The notes below the pieces were generated by a model. It was not told the origin of the DNA. It was given only the letters and a program-made list of their open reading frames with translations, and searched no databases. The position numbers and the translations under genes are program-made. Of a stretch of DNA of 64,000 bases, positions 14,328-25,037 are shown piece by piece (the stretch's first letter is position 1; each line of letters begins with the position of its first letter). The DNA comes from Polyodon spathula (taxonomy: Eukaryota > Chordata > Actinopteri > Acipenseriformes > Polyodontidae), in contig NC_054569.1 of assembly GCF_017654505.1 (NCBI RefSeq), positions 1,652,337-1,716,336 of the forward strand, in the 5' to 3' direction.

Positions 14328-14331
<4 letters not shown>

Positions 14332-14387
<56 letters not shown>

Positions 14388-14574
14388 CACGCACAAACAC
14401 ACACATGCACAATGCACACGCACACACATGCACGCACACACACGCACATGCACGCACAAACACGCACATGCACGCACAAACACGTACATGCACGCACAAA
14501 CACACACATGCAAGCACAAACACACACATGCACACACAAACACGCACACACACAAACACACACACACACATTTT
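14332..14574. repeat. (CA)n and degenerate CA-rich block
   Basis: A clean CA run to about 14384, then repeated variants of CATGCACGCACAAACACGCA, showing a roughly 22 bp higher period. Several CV-rich open frames are artefacts. Confidence 0.95.
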
Positions 14575-14775
14575 AAATACAGCATTCTGCTTAATTTATT
14601 TGGGCAATGTGGAAAATCCTTATCTGCCACGTTTCACTGCCTTCACTCTAGGTCCCTCGGAAATGTGTTACGTAGTTGTTTGATTCTGCTTTTGAGTTAC
14701 TGAAGGAGCTGGCAACCGAAAAAAGCCTCACTGCTCGAGGAGGAGGGAGAGACGAGACTCTCGCTGTCGTCGGCT

Positions 14776-15140
14776 CTCTCTGGCTCTGGGAAATGCTTGA
14801 GAGTGACGGAGGCTCTCCTCCCTCTCTGGCTCTGGGAGCGAACGGCAGATCCTCCTCCCTCTCTTGCTCTGGGAGCGACGGCAGATCCTCACTCCCTCTC
14901 TGGCTCTGGGAGTGACGGAGGCTCCTCCTCCCTCTCTGGCTCTGGGAGCGACAGCAGATCCTCCTCCCTCTCTGGCTCTGGGAGCGACGGCAGCTCCTCA
15001 CTCCTCTCTGGCTCTGGGAGCGACAGCAGATCCTCACCCCCCTCTGGCTCTGGGAGCGACAGCAGACCCTCCTCACCCTCTCTGGCTCTGGGAGCAGCGG
15101 CAGCTCCTCTCCCTCTCTGGCTCTGGGAGCGACGGCAGAT
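14776..15140. repeat. GC-rich minisatellite, 36-37 bp unit, about ten copies
   Basis: Each unit contains CTCTGGCTCTGGGAGCGAC followed by GGCAGATCCTCCTCC or close variants. One plus-strand frame reads as repeated SGSGSDSRSSSL, but length changes between units and the lack of flanking gene structure argue against coding. Confidence 0.85.
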
Positions 15141-16048
15141 GGGAATGGGAACAGAGCCCTAGAGTCTTTAAAAGCTCAATGCACGACGCCACCACTGCCC
15201 GCTCTCTTGACTGTTTTTTGTCATTCACACTCACTCCTGTTCTCAGGCTCTGCCCAGGCCGTTCCCTGGTGACGGTTATACAGGGCAGCTGGAGCTGAGG
15301 TCTGTGGCTGCCCTGAGAGACCCATGAGGAGACTGCCATTGCGTGTTGATTTACTGTCTGTGGGTTTTATCTGGGAGACACACACGAGTGCTGTGGTGCA
15401 GAACGCTGCAGGCAGTTACGGTCGCAGAGTGAGTCAGGGAGCTGTTCTGGCAACAGGTGGCAAACATGTATTAATAGTTATTCACAAACACTTATATTTG
15501 ATTTCATAGCATTCCTAACCTTTACACCCTCATCTATTGAATACGCCAGGTGTCTGGATGTCTGGTAGCCAGTGACGTTGCTCGGGTTTTCCTAACTCCA
15601 GCTACCTATCCTTTAAGGTGTTAAGAGTAACATGCAAAGTGGGTTAATCTGGCATTATAGAGCCAGTTTGGTTGGGATTACAACTTTGAACAACAACCCA
15701 AAACCAAAAATAAAAACTCTCAGACTGGAATTGCACAGATATCCTTTTGTATTTCTTTCTTTTTTTAAAACTACTGATCTCTGCAATATTAGCGACTGTT
15801 TTGAATACTCAGCACTCAATAAAGGCTGGATGGGTTTCAGCTCTGTGGTCTTCGCTCATATAAGAGCGCTGGCTTCACTTTACTCCTTTAATATGGAGTA
15901 GCTGACAAATTGTTACCTATTCCAGACCCTCTAGTAGTCTTCAGTTACATACCCCTTCGGGCACCATTTTTAACAGTTTGTGTGAACACTATGCAGTTTG
16001 AGAAGTTGAAAAAAAAACCATAAGGCCTATGCATAATAAAATGAATAG

Positions 16049-16410
16049 GAATCTCGATGTGGTTCGATTTTGCACACAGTGTTTGAATAGGCTGCTGTAG
16101 GAATCTCGATGTGGTTCGATTTTGCACACAGTGTTTGAATAGGCTGCTGTAGGAATCTCGATGTGGTTCGATCGTGCACACAATGTTTGAATAGACTGCT
16201 GTAGGAATCTCGATGTGGTTCGATTGTGCACACAGTGTTTGAATAGGCTGCTGTAGGAATCTCGATGTGGTTCGATTTTGCACACAGTGTTTGAATAGGC
16301 TGCTGTAGGAATCTCGATGTGGTTCGATTGTGCACACAATGTTTGAATAGACTGCTGTAGGAATCTCGATGTGGTTCGATTGTGCACACAGTGTCTGAAT
16401 AGGCTGCTGG
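16049..16410. repeat. Tandem array, seven 52 bp units with a three-unit pattern
   Basis: Units start GAATCTCGATGTGGTTCGAT at 16049, 16101, 16153, 16205, 16257, 16309 and 16361. Variants fall in order A, A, B, C, A, B, C, where A has TTTGCACACAGTG, B has GTGCACACAATG with TAGACTG, and C has GTGCACACAGTG. The minus strand is open in all three frames across the array. Confidence 0.92.
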
Positions 16411-16903
16411 GTGATTAGTTTCCATGTGTTCAGCTTTTCACATCAGTGATGTAATGTCTGCATTTGGAATGATATCAGTCTCTGTACAGAGTAAATCTTT
16501 CATCTGCTCTGCCTCCTGTTTGTGCAGACAGAAACTCTAGCAGGTCCAGAGAGGGCTAACCAGTACAGCCCTCTCTGCAATCCCCCAGAATCGGTGTGAC
16601 AGCAGCGGGCAGTATTAGCAAGATCCCACCGAAGACTGAGTTTGCATTTAGGAGGGTGTGTGCACTCCCTGCCTCAGAGCGATTCAGCGACGTATGCATA
16701 GCAGTTAACTAAAGTCATACAAGTAGCCCTGTACAAATACCCCATAGAGTTTACAGAAACACTTTATCTAACAATGAAATTAGGATTTTTGGCCTTTGTA
16801 TTTCAGGTTAACAGCATTAGTCTACCTAGCTATGTCTAGGCTTAAGATCAAAATATTGTAGATAATAAGTTAGTTTTGAATTTAACAATTACTTTTCTTT
16901 GAC

Positions 16904-16905
<2 letters not shown>

Positions 16906-16971
<66 letters not shown>

Positions 16972-16995
16972 TATATATATATAATATATATATAT
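16906..16995. repeat. (TA)n microsatellite
   Basis: Alternating T and A with two AATA slips. Confidence 0.95.
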
Positions 16996-17692
16996 CATTT
17001 TATTATTGTGGATGTCCACAGTCCGTCCTTATACTTAATATTAATGAGGTGCTTCAGCCAATCTGGAAAGACAGGGGAGATGTAACCCCCCCCCCCCCCT
17101 AGGGGATACCCCACCCCCTAGCCTTTCTGTTTGAAAAGAATGGAGATGAGCTTGAACCTGAGGCTATTGCTATATGTACTGTCCCGTCCCAAACTCATTT
17201 TTGGTAAGATGTGAAAAGGCTGACACGCTTATAGCGACTAGAAAAAACAAACAAGAAACTCCATGTTTCCTCAAACAATCCTCCTATTTCCAAAGAGGAA
17301 ATTATTATATTTGAAGTTATGGCAGAGCTTCCTGTAGCACAGGAAATAGATGAGATTTTTACTTGTATCCTAAACTAACAAAAACAGAGCGCTCCCTGGC
17401 TCTCAAACAAAGACCCCCCCCCCATTCACATTTATATTATGTTGTATAATTAGAAACCCCTGTGAGGAAATTGTATTGAATTACACAGTGGCAGCCTGTG
17501 TGTTTCTTTTCTTTTAAAATGGGAATGTGCGTCTCAGCTGTTTTCTTTACATCCCTCTCCTCTCTCTCTCTCTCTCTCTCTCTATTCTCGAACCACAGCA
17601 AGCAGATGTGTGGATCCAGCTACTGTACTCCAGGTTAGTGAAGGAATATTTGCATGCAGCCAACACATCCCTTATAAAAACATAGCAAAGTA

Positions 17693-17937
17693 CAATAATC
17701 TTTATCATATAGCGCCTTTCATAGTGGACCACCATCACAAAGTGCTTTACAAGATACGAGACTAGGGTGTGTGAACTGTGCATCAGAGTCACTTACAATA
17801 ATGTCTCACTTAACTCAGGAACAAGTTATGTGACTTGCTCAGGGGTCACACAATGAGTCAGAGGCTGAACTGAGATTTGAACGGGGGATCTCCTGGTTAC
17901 AAGTCTGTTTCTTTAACCACTGGACCACACAGCCTCC
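17693..17937 (-). mobile_element. tRNA-derived SINE, tail type 1
   Basis: On the minus strand it begins GGAGGCTGTGTGGTCCAGTG, with the A box at 17927-17913 and a B box (CGTTCAAATC) at 17883-17874. The shared body follows (TGTGTGACC...TGAGCAAGTC). The tail is CTTTGTGATGGTGGTCCACT then ATGAAAGGCGCTATA. The AAAGCATGGTAA repeat directly abuts its 5' side. Confidence 0.75.
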
Positions 17938-18092
17938 AATAAAGCACAGTGAAAGCATTGTAAAGCATAGGTAAGCATTGTAAATTATAGAATAAAGCAT
18001 ATTGATACACATGGCAAACTGAGGTAAACTATGGTAAGTGCATGATATAACAAAGGGAAAAGCACGAGGGAATTGCAAAAATACTGTCTTAT
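17938..18092. repeat. AAAGCATGGTAA-type dispersed repeat, uninterrupted copy
   Basis: Contains GCATTGTAAAGCATAGGTAA, GCATATTGATACACATGGC and AAACTGAGGTAAACTATGG. Serves as the empty site for the MITE insertion near 62.4 kb. Lies between a SINE and the left arm of the inverted repeat. Confidence 0.65.
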
Positions 18093-18115
18093 AATTTTAT
18101 TAGGGATGAGTCTGT

Positions 18116-18804
18116 CAAACCTTAGACAATTACACACTAAATATCCACACATTATCCAATTCAAACATAGCGAGAGAAGAGAGTGAAAGAGACAGGAGGA
18201 GGGAGAGAGAGCGGGAGAGCCGATGATCTAGAGAGAGCGAGAGCGCGCTAGGCGTTGCTCGAGAGGGTAGCGTGAGAGAATCCAGCATAATAACAAGACA
18301 TCTCAGATCAAACAAATGGAAAGAAAAACAAAAAGGATGGTTATTTATAGTTATGCGGAACTCAAAACGGGTATTAATCTTATCCAATAAAGGTAATTAA
18401 AACTACACTACGTCGCAACATCCAACTGTGCCTAGATACTGAGACATCGTTCAAAAATTGATAAGGGAGATTTAAAAAATTACATTAGGCGATGAACATA
18501 TGCATTTATTTTTTTGCTACTGTTCTTGTATAACACCTCATTTTCTTTCAAAATGTTTATCCATAATGCAAAAAATGTACATAACCAAAACCAGTGATGA
18601 TTTATATCATCAGAAAGCACAAGCTACATGAACATGAAAGACTAGTCTTTAAGGGCTCCAGCTTTCCAAACCTTGCTTCAGTTTACAGCGGTCATAAAGT
18701 CCTCCTGAATTACAACAAATGTTTTAAACTGGTTGTTTTGCTGATATTTAGAGAGCATAGTTAATTACTTTGTTGAATACGGTTGCCTGAAATGATTTCC
18801 TTTG
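18116..18804. repeat. Left arm of 1.57 kb inverted repeat
   Basis: Nearly the whole 689 bp reads as the reverse complement of 18995-19685. Shared landmarks include TCAAACC at the outer end, a GA-rich stretch, GATGAACATATGCATTTAT, TAATGCAAAAAATGTA, GTCTTTAAGGGCTCCAGC and GCCTGAAATGATTT at the inner end. Differences are many and often single-base gains or losses. The GA microsatellite is degraded here but clean in the right arm. Confidence 0.85.
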
Positions 18805-18994
18805 TTGCTCCTCCCTTTTTTCTCTCCTCTCATTATTAAGACAGTATTTTGCAATTCCCTTTGCTTTCTTTTTCTCTCCTCCCTTCCCGTTTCTCCCCCC
18901 CCCTTTCCATTTTTCCCCTTCCCCCCCCCCTCCTTCCTTTTTCCTTTTTCCCTTTCCCCCCTCCTCTCTTTCCCAACATCAAGCATTGATGTCA

Positions 18995-19547
18995 GCCAAG
19001 TGAAAATCATTTCAGGCACCAATATTCAACAAAGTCATTTAACTAATGCTCTCATATAAAAATATCAGCAATACAAACAGTTTAAAAACATTTGTTTTAA
19101 TTAGGATGACTAGTTATAACAGCTGAAGTAAACTGAAGCAGAGGTTTGTGAAAGCTGGAGCCCTTAAAGACTATTTCTTTCATGATTCATGTAGGCTTGT
19201 GGCTTTCTGAATGATATAAATCAGTCATTGGTTTTGGGTTATTTACATTTTTTGCATTATGGTAAACAGTTGAAAGAAAAATGATGTGTTATAATTACAC
19301 AGAACAGTAAGCAGAAAAAATAAATGCATATGTTCATCTGCAATAGATGTAATTTTTAAAATCTCCCTTTCATCATTTGAACAGATGTCTCAGTTCTATT
19401 CACAGTTTTGAATTTTGCATACTTAGTTGTAGTTTAATTACCTTCTTGGATAATACATTAATACCCGTTTGAGTTCCTGATAACTATAAATAAACCATCT
19501 TTTGTTTTTCCATGTGTTTGATCTGATGATGTATTGTTATTATTATG

Positions 19548-19601
<54 letters not shown>

Positions 19602-19685
19602 TCCCTTTCTCTTTCACTCTCTCTCTCTCTATGTTTGAAATTTTATATTTGTGTATATTATATTGTGTATATTGTCTAGGTTTGA
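18995..19685. repeat. Right arm of 1.57 kb inverted repeat
   Basis: Pairs with 18116-18804 across a 190 bp pyrimidine-rich spacer (18805-18994). Contains an uninterrupted (CT)n run at 19552-19598 and a second CT block at 19614-19631. Each arm is about 690 bp and the match looks around 80% by eye. No transposase or other coding frame is seen in either arm. Confidence 0.85.
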
Positions 19686-20190
19686 AAGGAGGTATAACTG
19701 CAGTGTGCAAACATTTACAAAAAAAGCAAAGTAATTTTTTGGATGTACACAAAAGGTTCAAATGATTACAAAATTGTTTATTTCTGTGTAGAGAGAAAGA
19801 TAAACACAGCGCAGCAAACTTGTAATTATTCTTGTTTTTATTTATTTTTAAATATATAACAATTTAGATAAATCACTAATGCAGATGTTCAGGATGCATG
19901 GGTGTAAATATATGTTAATAAAGTAATCCAAAAGTTTCTTTGCCTTAACAAATGTATGGTACATAGATGAAAACAATACAACTGTACAATCAGAGCACTG
20001 TTTTCTAAATATAGTGACACAAGCAGCTGTATGGTTGCAAGGATCAATCTTGATTCAATAACAGTATTTTCATTCTCTCCTCAAAATACATGCCATTGCA
20101 AAGACGCTTTCCGTTCGGATGAAACGCTCCTTTGAAAGCTGTGTCAGGGGGGTTGTCATCACTCATACCCCGGTTTAGGGCTGTGATGCT

Positions 20191-20230
20191 GGGTCTGGGG
20201 GTCTGGGGGTCTGGGGGTCAGGAGGGGGGG
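20191..20230 (+). other. G-quadruplex-capable stretch
   Basis: GGGTCTGGGGGTCTGGGGGT then CTGGGGGTCAGGAGGGGGGG: five or more runs of three to seven G with short loops. No adjacent gene is recognised. Confidence 0.6.
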
Positions 20231-21154
20231 CTCGCTCTTGCCTTGCTGGACAGACAGGGTTTTTTTTTTTCTTTGGCAAGTAAAAAACGGTTGGCTGTAA
20301 ATATAAATTAGGAAACACCCACGAGATTTTCAAATACGAAAGGACAAGACCCTGCTTAAAAAATCACCCTCCTACCCAGCAAGGCCACAGCAGGAACACA
20401 TAGCTTTCTATCTGGTCTGGTTATATCCATGCATACAGTGTAGTCTGTCTGCCTATATGTGCTTCACTTGAAGAGCGTTCTTGTTGTACTTTACTGTTCA
20501 ATTAAACAATTGAAACAGCTGGAAACATGACTGAGACAACGAGACAACCTGGACTGAAAGAACTCACAACAAAGACTAGGCTTTTGCGCACCCCTGTGTT
20601 ATGCGTTTTCCTTTAACAGAATAATACCAAAAGAAAAACAAAAAAACAAAACATACATTCCGTCTCTATGGAAACTATGGCAGGAGAAAGCAAGACAGAA
20701 TTTTTTTTTTTTTAGAATTCAGAATATGTATCATGCACACTACTTATGTATATATTTTTAACTCCTTTTCTAATTTTAATTCCTGATCTGCTATATTAGT
20801 CCACTTCCTCATTATAAGAATCTAAGTTTGATCATCTTAAAACTGACACACTTGTTTTTGTTTCAACATCTAGAAGCCACTGTTTCTGACGTGGGTCGTT
20901 GCGGTGTGTTATAGGAATTACTGGAACACCAGAGTTCTTTAATAATATTCATTTTTCACTTACTTTCTGCACACTGTGCTTTGCGCATACTCTAAGCATG
21001 CTCTTTAATTCATAAAGCAGACGTCAAGTACTTTTCACATATACAGCTCATGTAGTTGAGAAGACTGACAAGGCTCGGGGGGGGGGGGGGGGGCACAACC
21101 TTTTTAAAAAGCAAAAATGATTCCTCTTTATTTACAAAAAATGTACCTATTTAG

Positions 21155-21230
21155 AATAAATAAATAAACAAACACATAAAATAAATAATAAATAAATAAA
21201 TAAATAAATAAATAAACAATAAATAAATAT
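21155..21230. repeat. (AAAT)n microsatellite
   Basis: AAATAAATAAAT units with minor breaks. A 17-base G run (21077-21093) lies just before it and a 21-base C run (21313-21333) just after. Confidence 0.9.
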
Positions 21231-22083
21231 AGTGTCAACTGTTCCATATTTCCTACCCAGTTCGCACTCTGAACTCTGAAAGTAGAGGCCAGTGCGGTGT
21301 TTATTTTAAATGCCCCCCCCCCCCCCCCCCCCCTTGTCAAATCTGATGCCCGAATTACAACCTGGTGGGACTTTTGTACATTTGGGCACACATTGGAACA
21401 TTTAGGGGAGACCTGACCTCTGCCCTTTGACCTTAACTCAACTGACACATATAACACAGCTCCCTCCCACAAGGAACCCCCTGGGAAAGGAGTGGGGGGT
21501 CGGGGGTGATCCGGACCACCCCCTTTAACCCAAACGTTTAATGTTTTTATCCTGTTCTGAGTTTGTGACAGTTCTGGTCTCTATGGCAGCTGACGGAGGA
21601 TGTTTTTCTGGTGATCTGCACTAGATGGGAGCTGAGCTCACATTGACTGAGTCTCGTGCTGAACTCAGCTGAATTATAAACCGAGGGACACTTTTCTGCC
21701 TTAATCTGCTGAGCAAACTGCTAAAGGTGCAGGATGTAGCTGATGGAATACTCTCTGATGAGATATTGGAGAATTGAATTAAGGTCCACGTTCTTTGTGA
21801 GTGCTGCGTTAATCCAGAGAAGCCAAGTTAAAAATGACCCAGACTGCAAAGCTCCTACACTACTGAGATCACAGTTAGTTTGCAGGCACTGTGATTGTTG
21901 TATCAAAGGAAGGCTGACAGAGTTAAAAGCTCAGTATTCTCAGAGCTGCATAGCACTACATTTGCAAATACCCCCCGTCCACAAACGAATCCTGGACTAC
22001 TAACAGAAAAAGCCAGTGCATGGTTGCCAGAACATATTATTATGAAATGCTTTTGTATTGCTTTATTTAATACCTTGAAACAG

Positions 22084-22085
<2 letters not shown>

Positions 22086-22144
<59 letters not shown>
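22086..22144. repeat. (CT)n microsatellite
   Basis: Uninterrupted CT, followed by a short T run. Confidence 0.95.
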
Positions 22145-22152
<8 letters not shown>

Positions 22153-23022
22153 TTCATCCCTCAGGTAATAATAGTTAGACTATGAAATCATCCTGCCCTC
22201 TAATTCCCCTGACTCCTCACTCAGGGCAGATTTCTATTTAATGGGTCTGCAGAGCCAGCAAAGCTGGTAGGGAATACTGCCTGGACTCGCTTGACTGGTC
22301 CCTGGGTAATGTCAGCAGGTTTGGGGCCTCTTGCACGGGCCCCATGATGAACTGATTAAGTCACAGGAAGTGAAAGCTGACAACATTGACACTCAACCCG
22401 GTCACCACATCCTGTCTCCCAGACGATCAGAGCAGAGATATGGGATTGCCTGAGACACCTGGAGCAGAGGGATATCAAGAGAAGGGGAATTAAAGGAAAA
22501 ACACCAATAAAGACGAGGCACATTTCTGCCTTCCTTCCTGAAAATAGAAAACAACCAAACCATTTTTTTTTGCAGTAACAGTAACTTAATCTTTGGTATA
22601 AAAAGCTTCAGGACACACACACAATTCTATTTAAAGGTTTACGAGGATATCATTTCCATGATTTTTAGTTTGAGAATGTGTTGACTTCTTGGATTATCAC
22701 CCCTTCTCTTAAAGCTGCGGTAACAGTTTCAATATTGCTAGCACGCTTTTAGTGACCATTAAAAAGATCTTTGCTGCCATCTGTTGGCTGACGTGGAAAA
22801 CTGCAGCACAAAATATAAGATATACCCAGTCCACATGCAGAGATGTATAAAATTTGTAATATAATGTATTAACATTCAACAATGCAAGTTGAAAGTTTCC
22901 AATTTATAAATCATAGCATAAATTTTTTATTTCGTACATGTATACTACCTTCAAGCTCTTTAAAGCTACGTTTGCATATAGGTGGATATTTAAGCCATAC
23001 TGTGCTGGACCTCAGCGTGGAC

Positions 23023-23063
23023 GCCCTAACCCTAACCCTAACCCTAACCCCCCCCCCCCCCCC
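23023..23063. repeat. Short telomere-type (CCCTAA)n joined to poly-C
   Basis: Four perfect CCCTAA units run straight into about 16 C. Unlike the other telomere-like arrays here, its flanks do not resemble the foldback MITE. Confidence 0.9.
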
Positions 23064-24064
23064 GTTAATCTTATAAATACACTGGTAATACAACGTCACT
23101 GTGACATCATCGTCAGGCCCTGCATGCGTGGATATACTCCAAGTGCTATTGCAAACAGGTTAAAACCTTTCGCTGAGAAAGCCCTGTATAGAACAGCTTT
23201 GAAAGCGTGGCAGGGGAGTAGATGTTTAAATTAATAGCAGAAGTTTAAGGTTGTCATAGTAATAGAAAAAAAAAAAAAAACACAACTGTGGAGTTTTATT
23301 GCTTGTATCTGCCACAGGGTGAAGGATAGTAGACAGTTGCTATTAACACTGCTGTGTAATTAATGTCTAGTGAAATTAGTTTTACTGCCACAGTAACAAT
23401 TATCCAGGCCGATTACCTCTGAGCTGATGCTGTGCCAACGTTTATTAAACTAAGGTAATGGTGCATTTTAAACATTACCAGTGGGCAAATAATCGCATGA
23501 CAATTTGTATTGAGCAATTGCAACTTCTGTATAGCAGAAGTTCCGTAGCTGTAATAGTCTAGTGATTATTTGAAGACTCTGATCTGCTGGAGCTAGTGGT
23601 GCAGCTCTTTTGGTTTTAGTCTGCCTCTGCAGCTGTCTTCTTCCACCGTCACTGACAGCAGTCAGTTGTGGTCTGTTAGGACCTTGACATTCCTCGACTA
23701 GTTGGGTCCTCATTATTAAAGCCTTTTCAAAAACCGATTATACGGGGCGATTAACAGACAGCAGTCATTTTAGGGTCACTAACATTGCAATCCGATGTAC
23801 CTGTTTGATTTCTTAAAGGTTCCCGCAAAGAGGCAGATGTACAGTTCTCTTTTGGGGGACAAGATATTGAAACCTGCTGATGTATCGTTGAGCAACTTGT
23901 AATAATAATAATAATAATACAATATTTTATAATGTGTCAAAACAGGTAAACAACTATGGGGTGCCATGTGTATTTTTTCCCAGATTTATCGTAATTTTTG
24001 TATTTCTTAGCAAGATTTAAGATTTAGCTAAATATTTAACTTGCCAGCTAAATCTGGAGTTTGT

Positions 24065-24142
24065 ATGCAAATGAGCTCCGCCCGCTTTGTGCTTTCACGT
24101 GATTTGATTGGCTCTTGTAATGCTAATCGGGAATATGCAAAT
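24065..24142 (+). promoter_or_regulatory. Paired octamer cluster
   Basis: Two perfect ATGCAAAT octamers (24065-24072 and 24135-24142) lie in the same orientation 70 bp apart. Between them are a GC box (CCGCCC, 24078-24083), an E-box CACGTG (24096-24101) and an inverted CCAAT (ATTGG, 24107-24111). The order resembles an octamer promoter, but no transcript is evident. It lies about 700 bp past the somatolactin stop. It may instead be part of a repeat. Confidence 0.35.
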
Positions 24143-24223
24143 TTCAGCTTCACCAGCAAGAGATACTCTGTATGTGACATTAACAACTCAAATAGTTCCT
24201 TGAACCACTAAATATATAACAAA

Positions 24224-24244
24224 AATATAATAATAATAATAATA

Positions 24245-24294
<50 letters not shown>
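24224..24294. repeat. (TAA)n microsatellite
   Basis: AAT/TAA units with one slip near 24247. Confidence 0.95.
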
Positions 24295-24297
<3 letters not shown>

Positions 24298-24741
24298 GAC
24301 AATAGTCCTCCGAGATTCTTATTGACCTGAACATCCTTTGCTAGCCGGGGATGTTTACCTGCTGTGGGTATAAATTGCATACAGCTTATACCATTCTTCC
24401 TTCTGATGTAACAGCCACATCTCTGCAATACCAGCTTTAAAATGGGGCTCCTTAAACACGATCCGATCCAGTGCTTGAATTGAAGGTTTAATATTTGACA
24501 ACAAAAAAAGGACATTACTGTAAATGTATGCCGATGGTAAGTTGCGAGCTATTGGAGTTACAAATGGTATTTTGATAATGTCAGTCTTCTTTCCTTTTAT
24601 ACAAAGTGAAGCTGGCACTGGCAGACAGTAAAAGACAACCAATGACTCGCTTATCAGACAAACAAAGAAAAAGACAAAGAAGAACTGATTCAGAAACGGT
24701 GCTTATATAATCTACAGGCGTATCATTAAAACAGCTATCCG

Positions 24742-24747
24742 TTTATT
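24742..24747 (-). terminator. Candidate polyadenylation signal of somatolactin
   Basis: Minus strand AATAAA about 93 bases past the stop codon, the first canonical hexamer found downstream. It implies a short 3' UTR of roughly 110-120 nt. Longer 3' ends are possible. Confidence 0.5.
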
Positions 24748-24839
24748 TGACATGTATTTAACCACAGAGCTGGTTCGAAGGCAGTGAGTTGGAGACTACA
24801 CCAGTTCGCAGGCTCACACAGACCATGGCTGGGCTGCTG

Positions 24840-25037
24840 TTAGGAGATGTAGCAGCTCATCTTTTCTGTGTGACGGCACTTGAGCAGCTTGAGGAAGACC
24901 TCCATCTTGTGGGCGTCCTTCTTGAAGCAGGTGAGCACTGCGTAGTCCCTCAGGATAGACTCCACCACCTCTGGCTGCATGTCGAACCTCGTCAGAGTCT
25001 GCTGGTGCTCAAATTCCAGCAAGCCTTCATCCAGCAT
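24840..25037 (-). CDS. smtl: Somatolactin exon 5, terminal coding exon
   Basis: 65 codons plus stop. Acceptor ...TTTGGTAG. Starts in phase with [13 protein letters not shown] and encodes mature residues 144-208: helix 4, the second family signature at 180-197, and the short C-terminal loop with C205, ending SCYIS. The opposite strand also has an open frame here (24789-25115), but that is an antisense shadow. Confidence 0.95.
   Translation of the reverse strand: MLDEGLLEFEHQQTLTRFDMQPEVVESILRDYAVLTCFKKDAHKMEVFLKLLKCRHTEKMSCYIS

Larger units (their letters stand above)
5611..14331. other. No gene seen
   Basis: Apart from the poly-C, (TA)n and small homopolymer tracts (for example C at 12888-12906), nothing is recognised. 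Frames of 60-141 codons are scattered on both strands without family resemblance. A CpG-richer patch at about 11620-11720 could be a decayed or distant regulatory element. Confidence 0.45.
15141..17692. other. No gene outside the repeats
   Basis: Between the minisatellite, the 52 bp array, the (TA)n tract and the SINE I see no exon, RNA gene or further repeat. A short (CT)n is at 17558-17584. Confidence 0.45.
19686..24741. other. 3' flank of somatolactin, no gene recognised
   Basis: AT-rich and microsatellite-rich. No splice-bounded frame with family resemblance. Part could be a 3' UTR of a gene lying to the left, but nothing proves it. A palindromic pair AGATTTAGCT / AGCTAAATCT lies near 24015-24055. 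Confidence 0.4.

Noticed and set aside
14797..15298. Ser/Gly-rich secreted protein gene
   Set aside because: Frames follow a minisatellite whose unit length varies between 36 and 37 bp; no signal peptide or exon borders.
16049..16410. CRISPR-like regular repeats
   Set aside because: Units are contiguous with no spacers, and the DNA is vertebrate.
15945..16425. Three overlapping minus-strand frames of 130-132 codons
   Set aside because: All read the same 52 bp unit in shifted frames; no start context, splice sites or domain.
23023..23049. Chromosome end
   Set aside because: Only four telomere units, with unique sequence on both sides.
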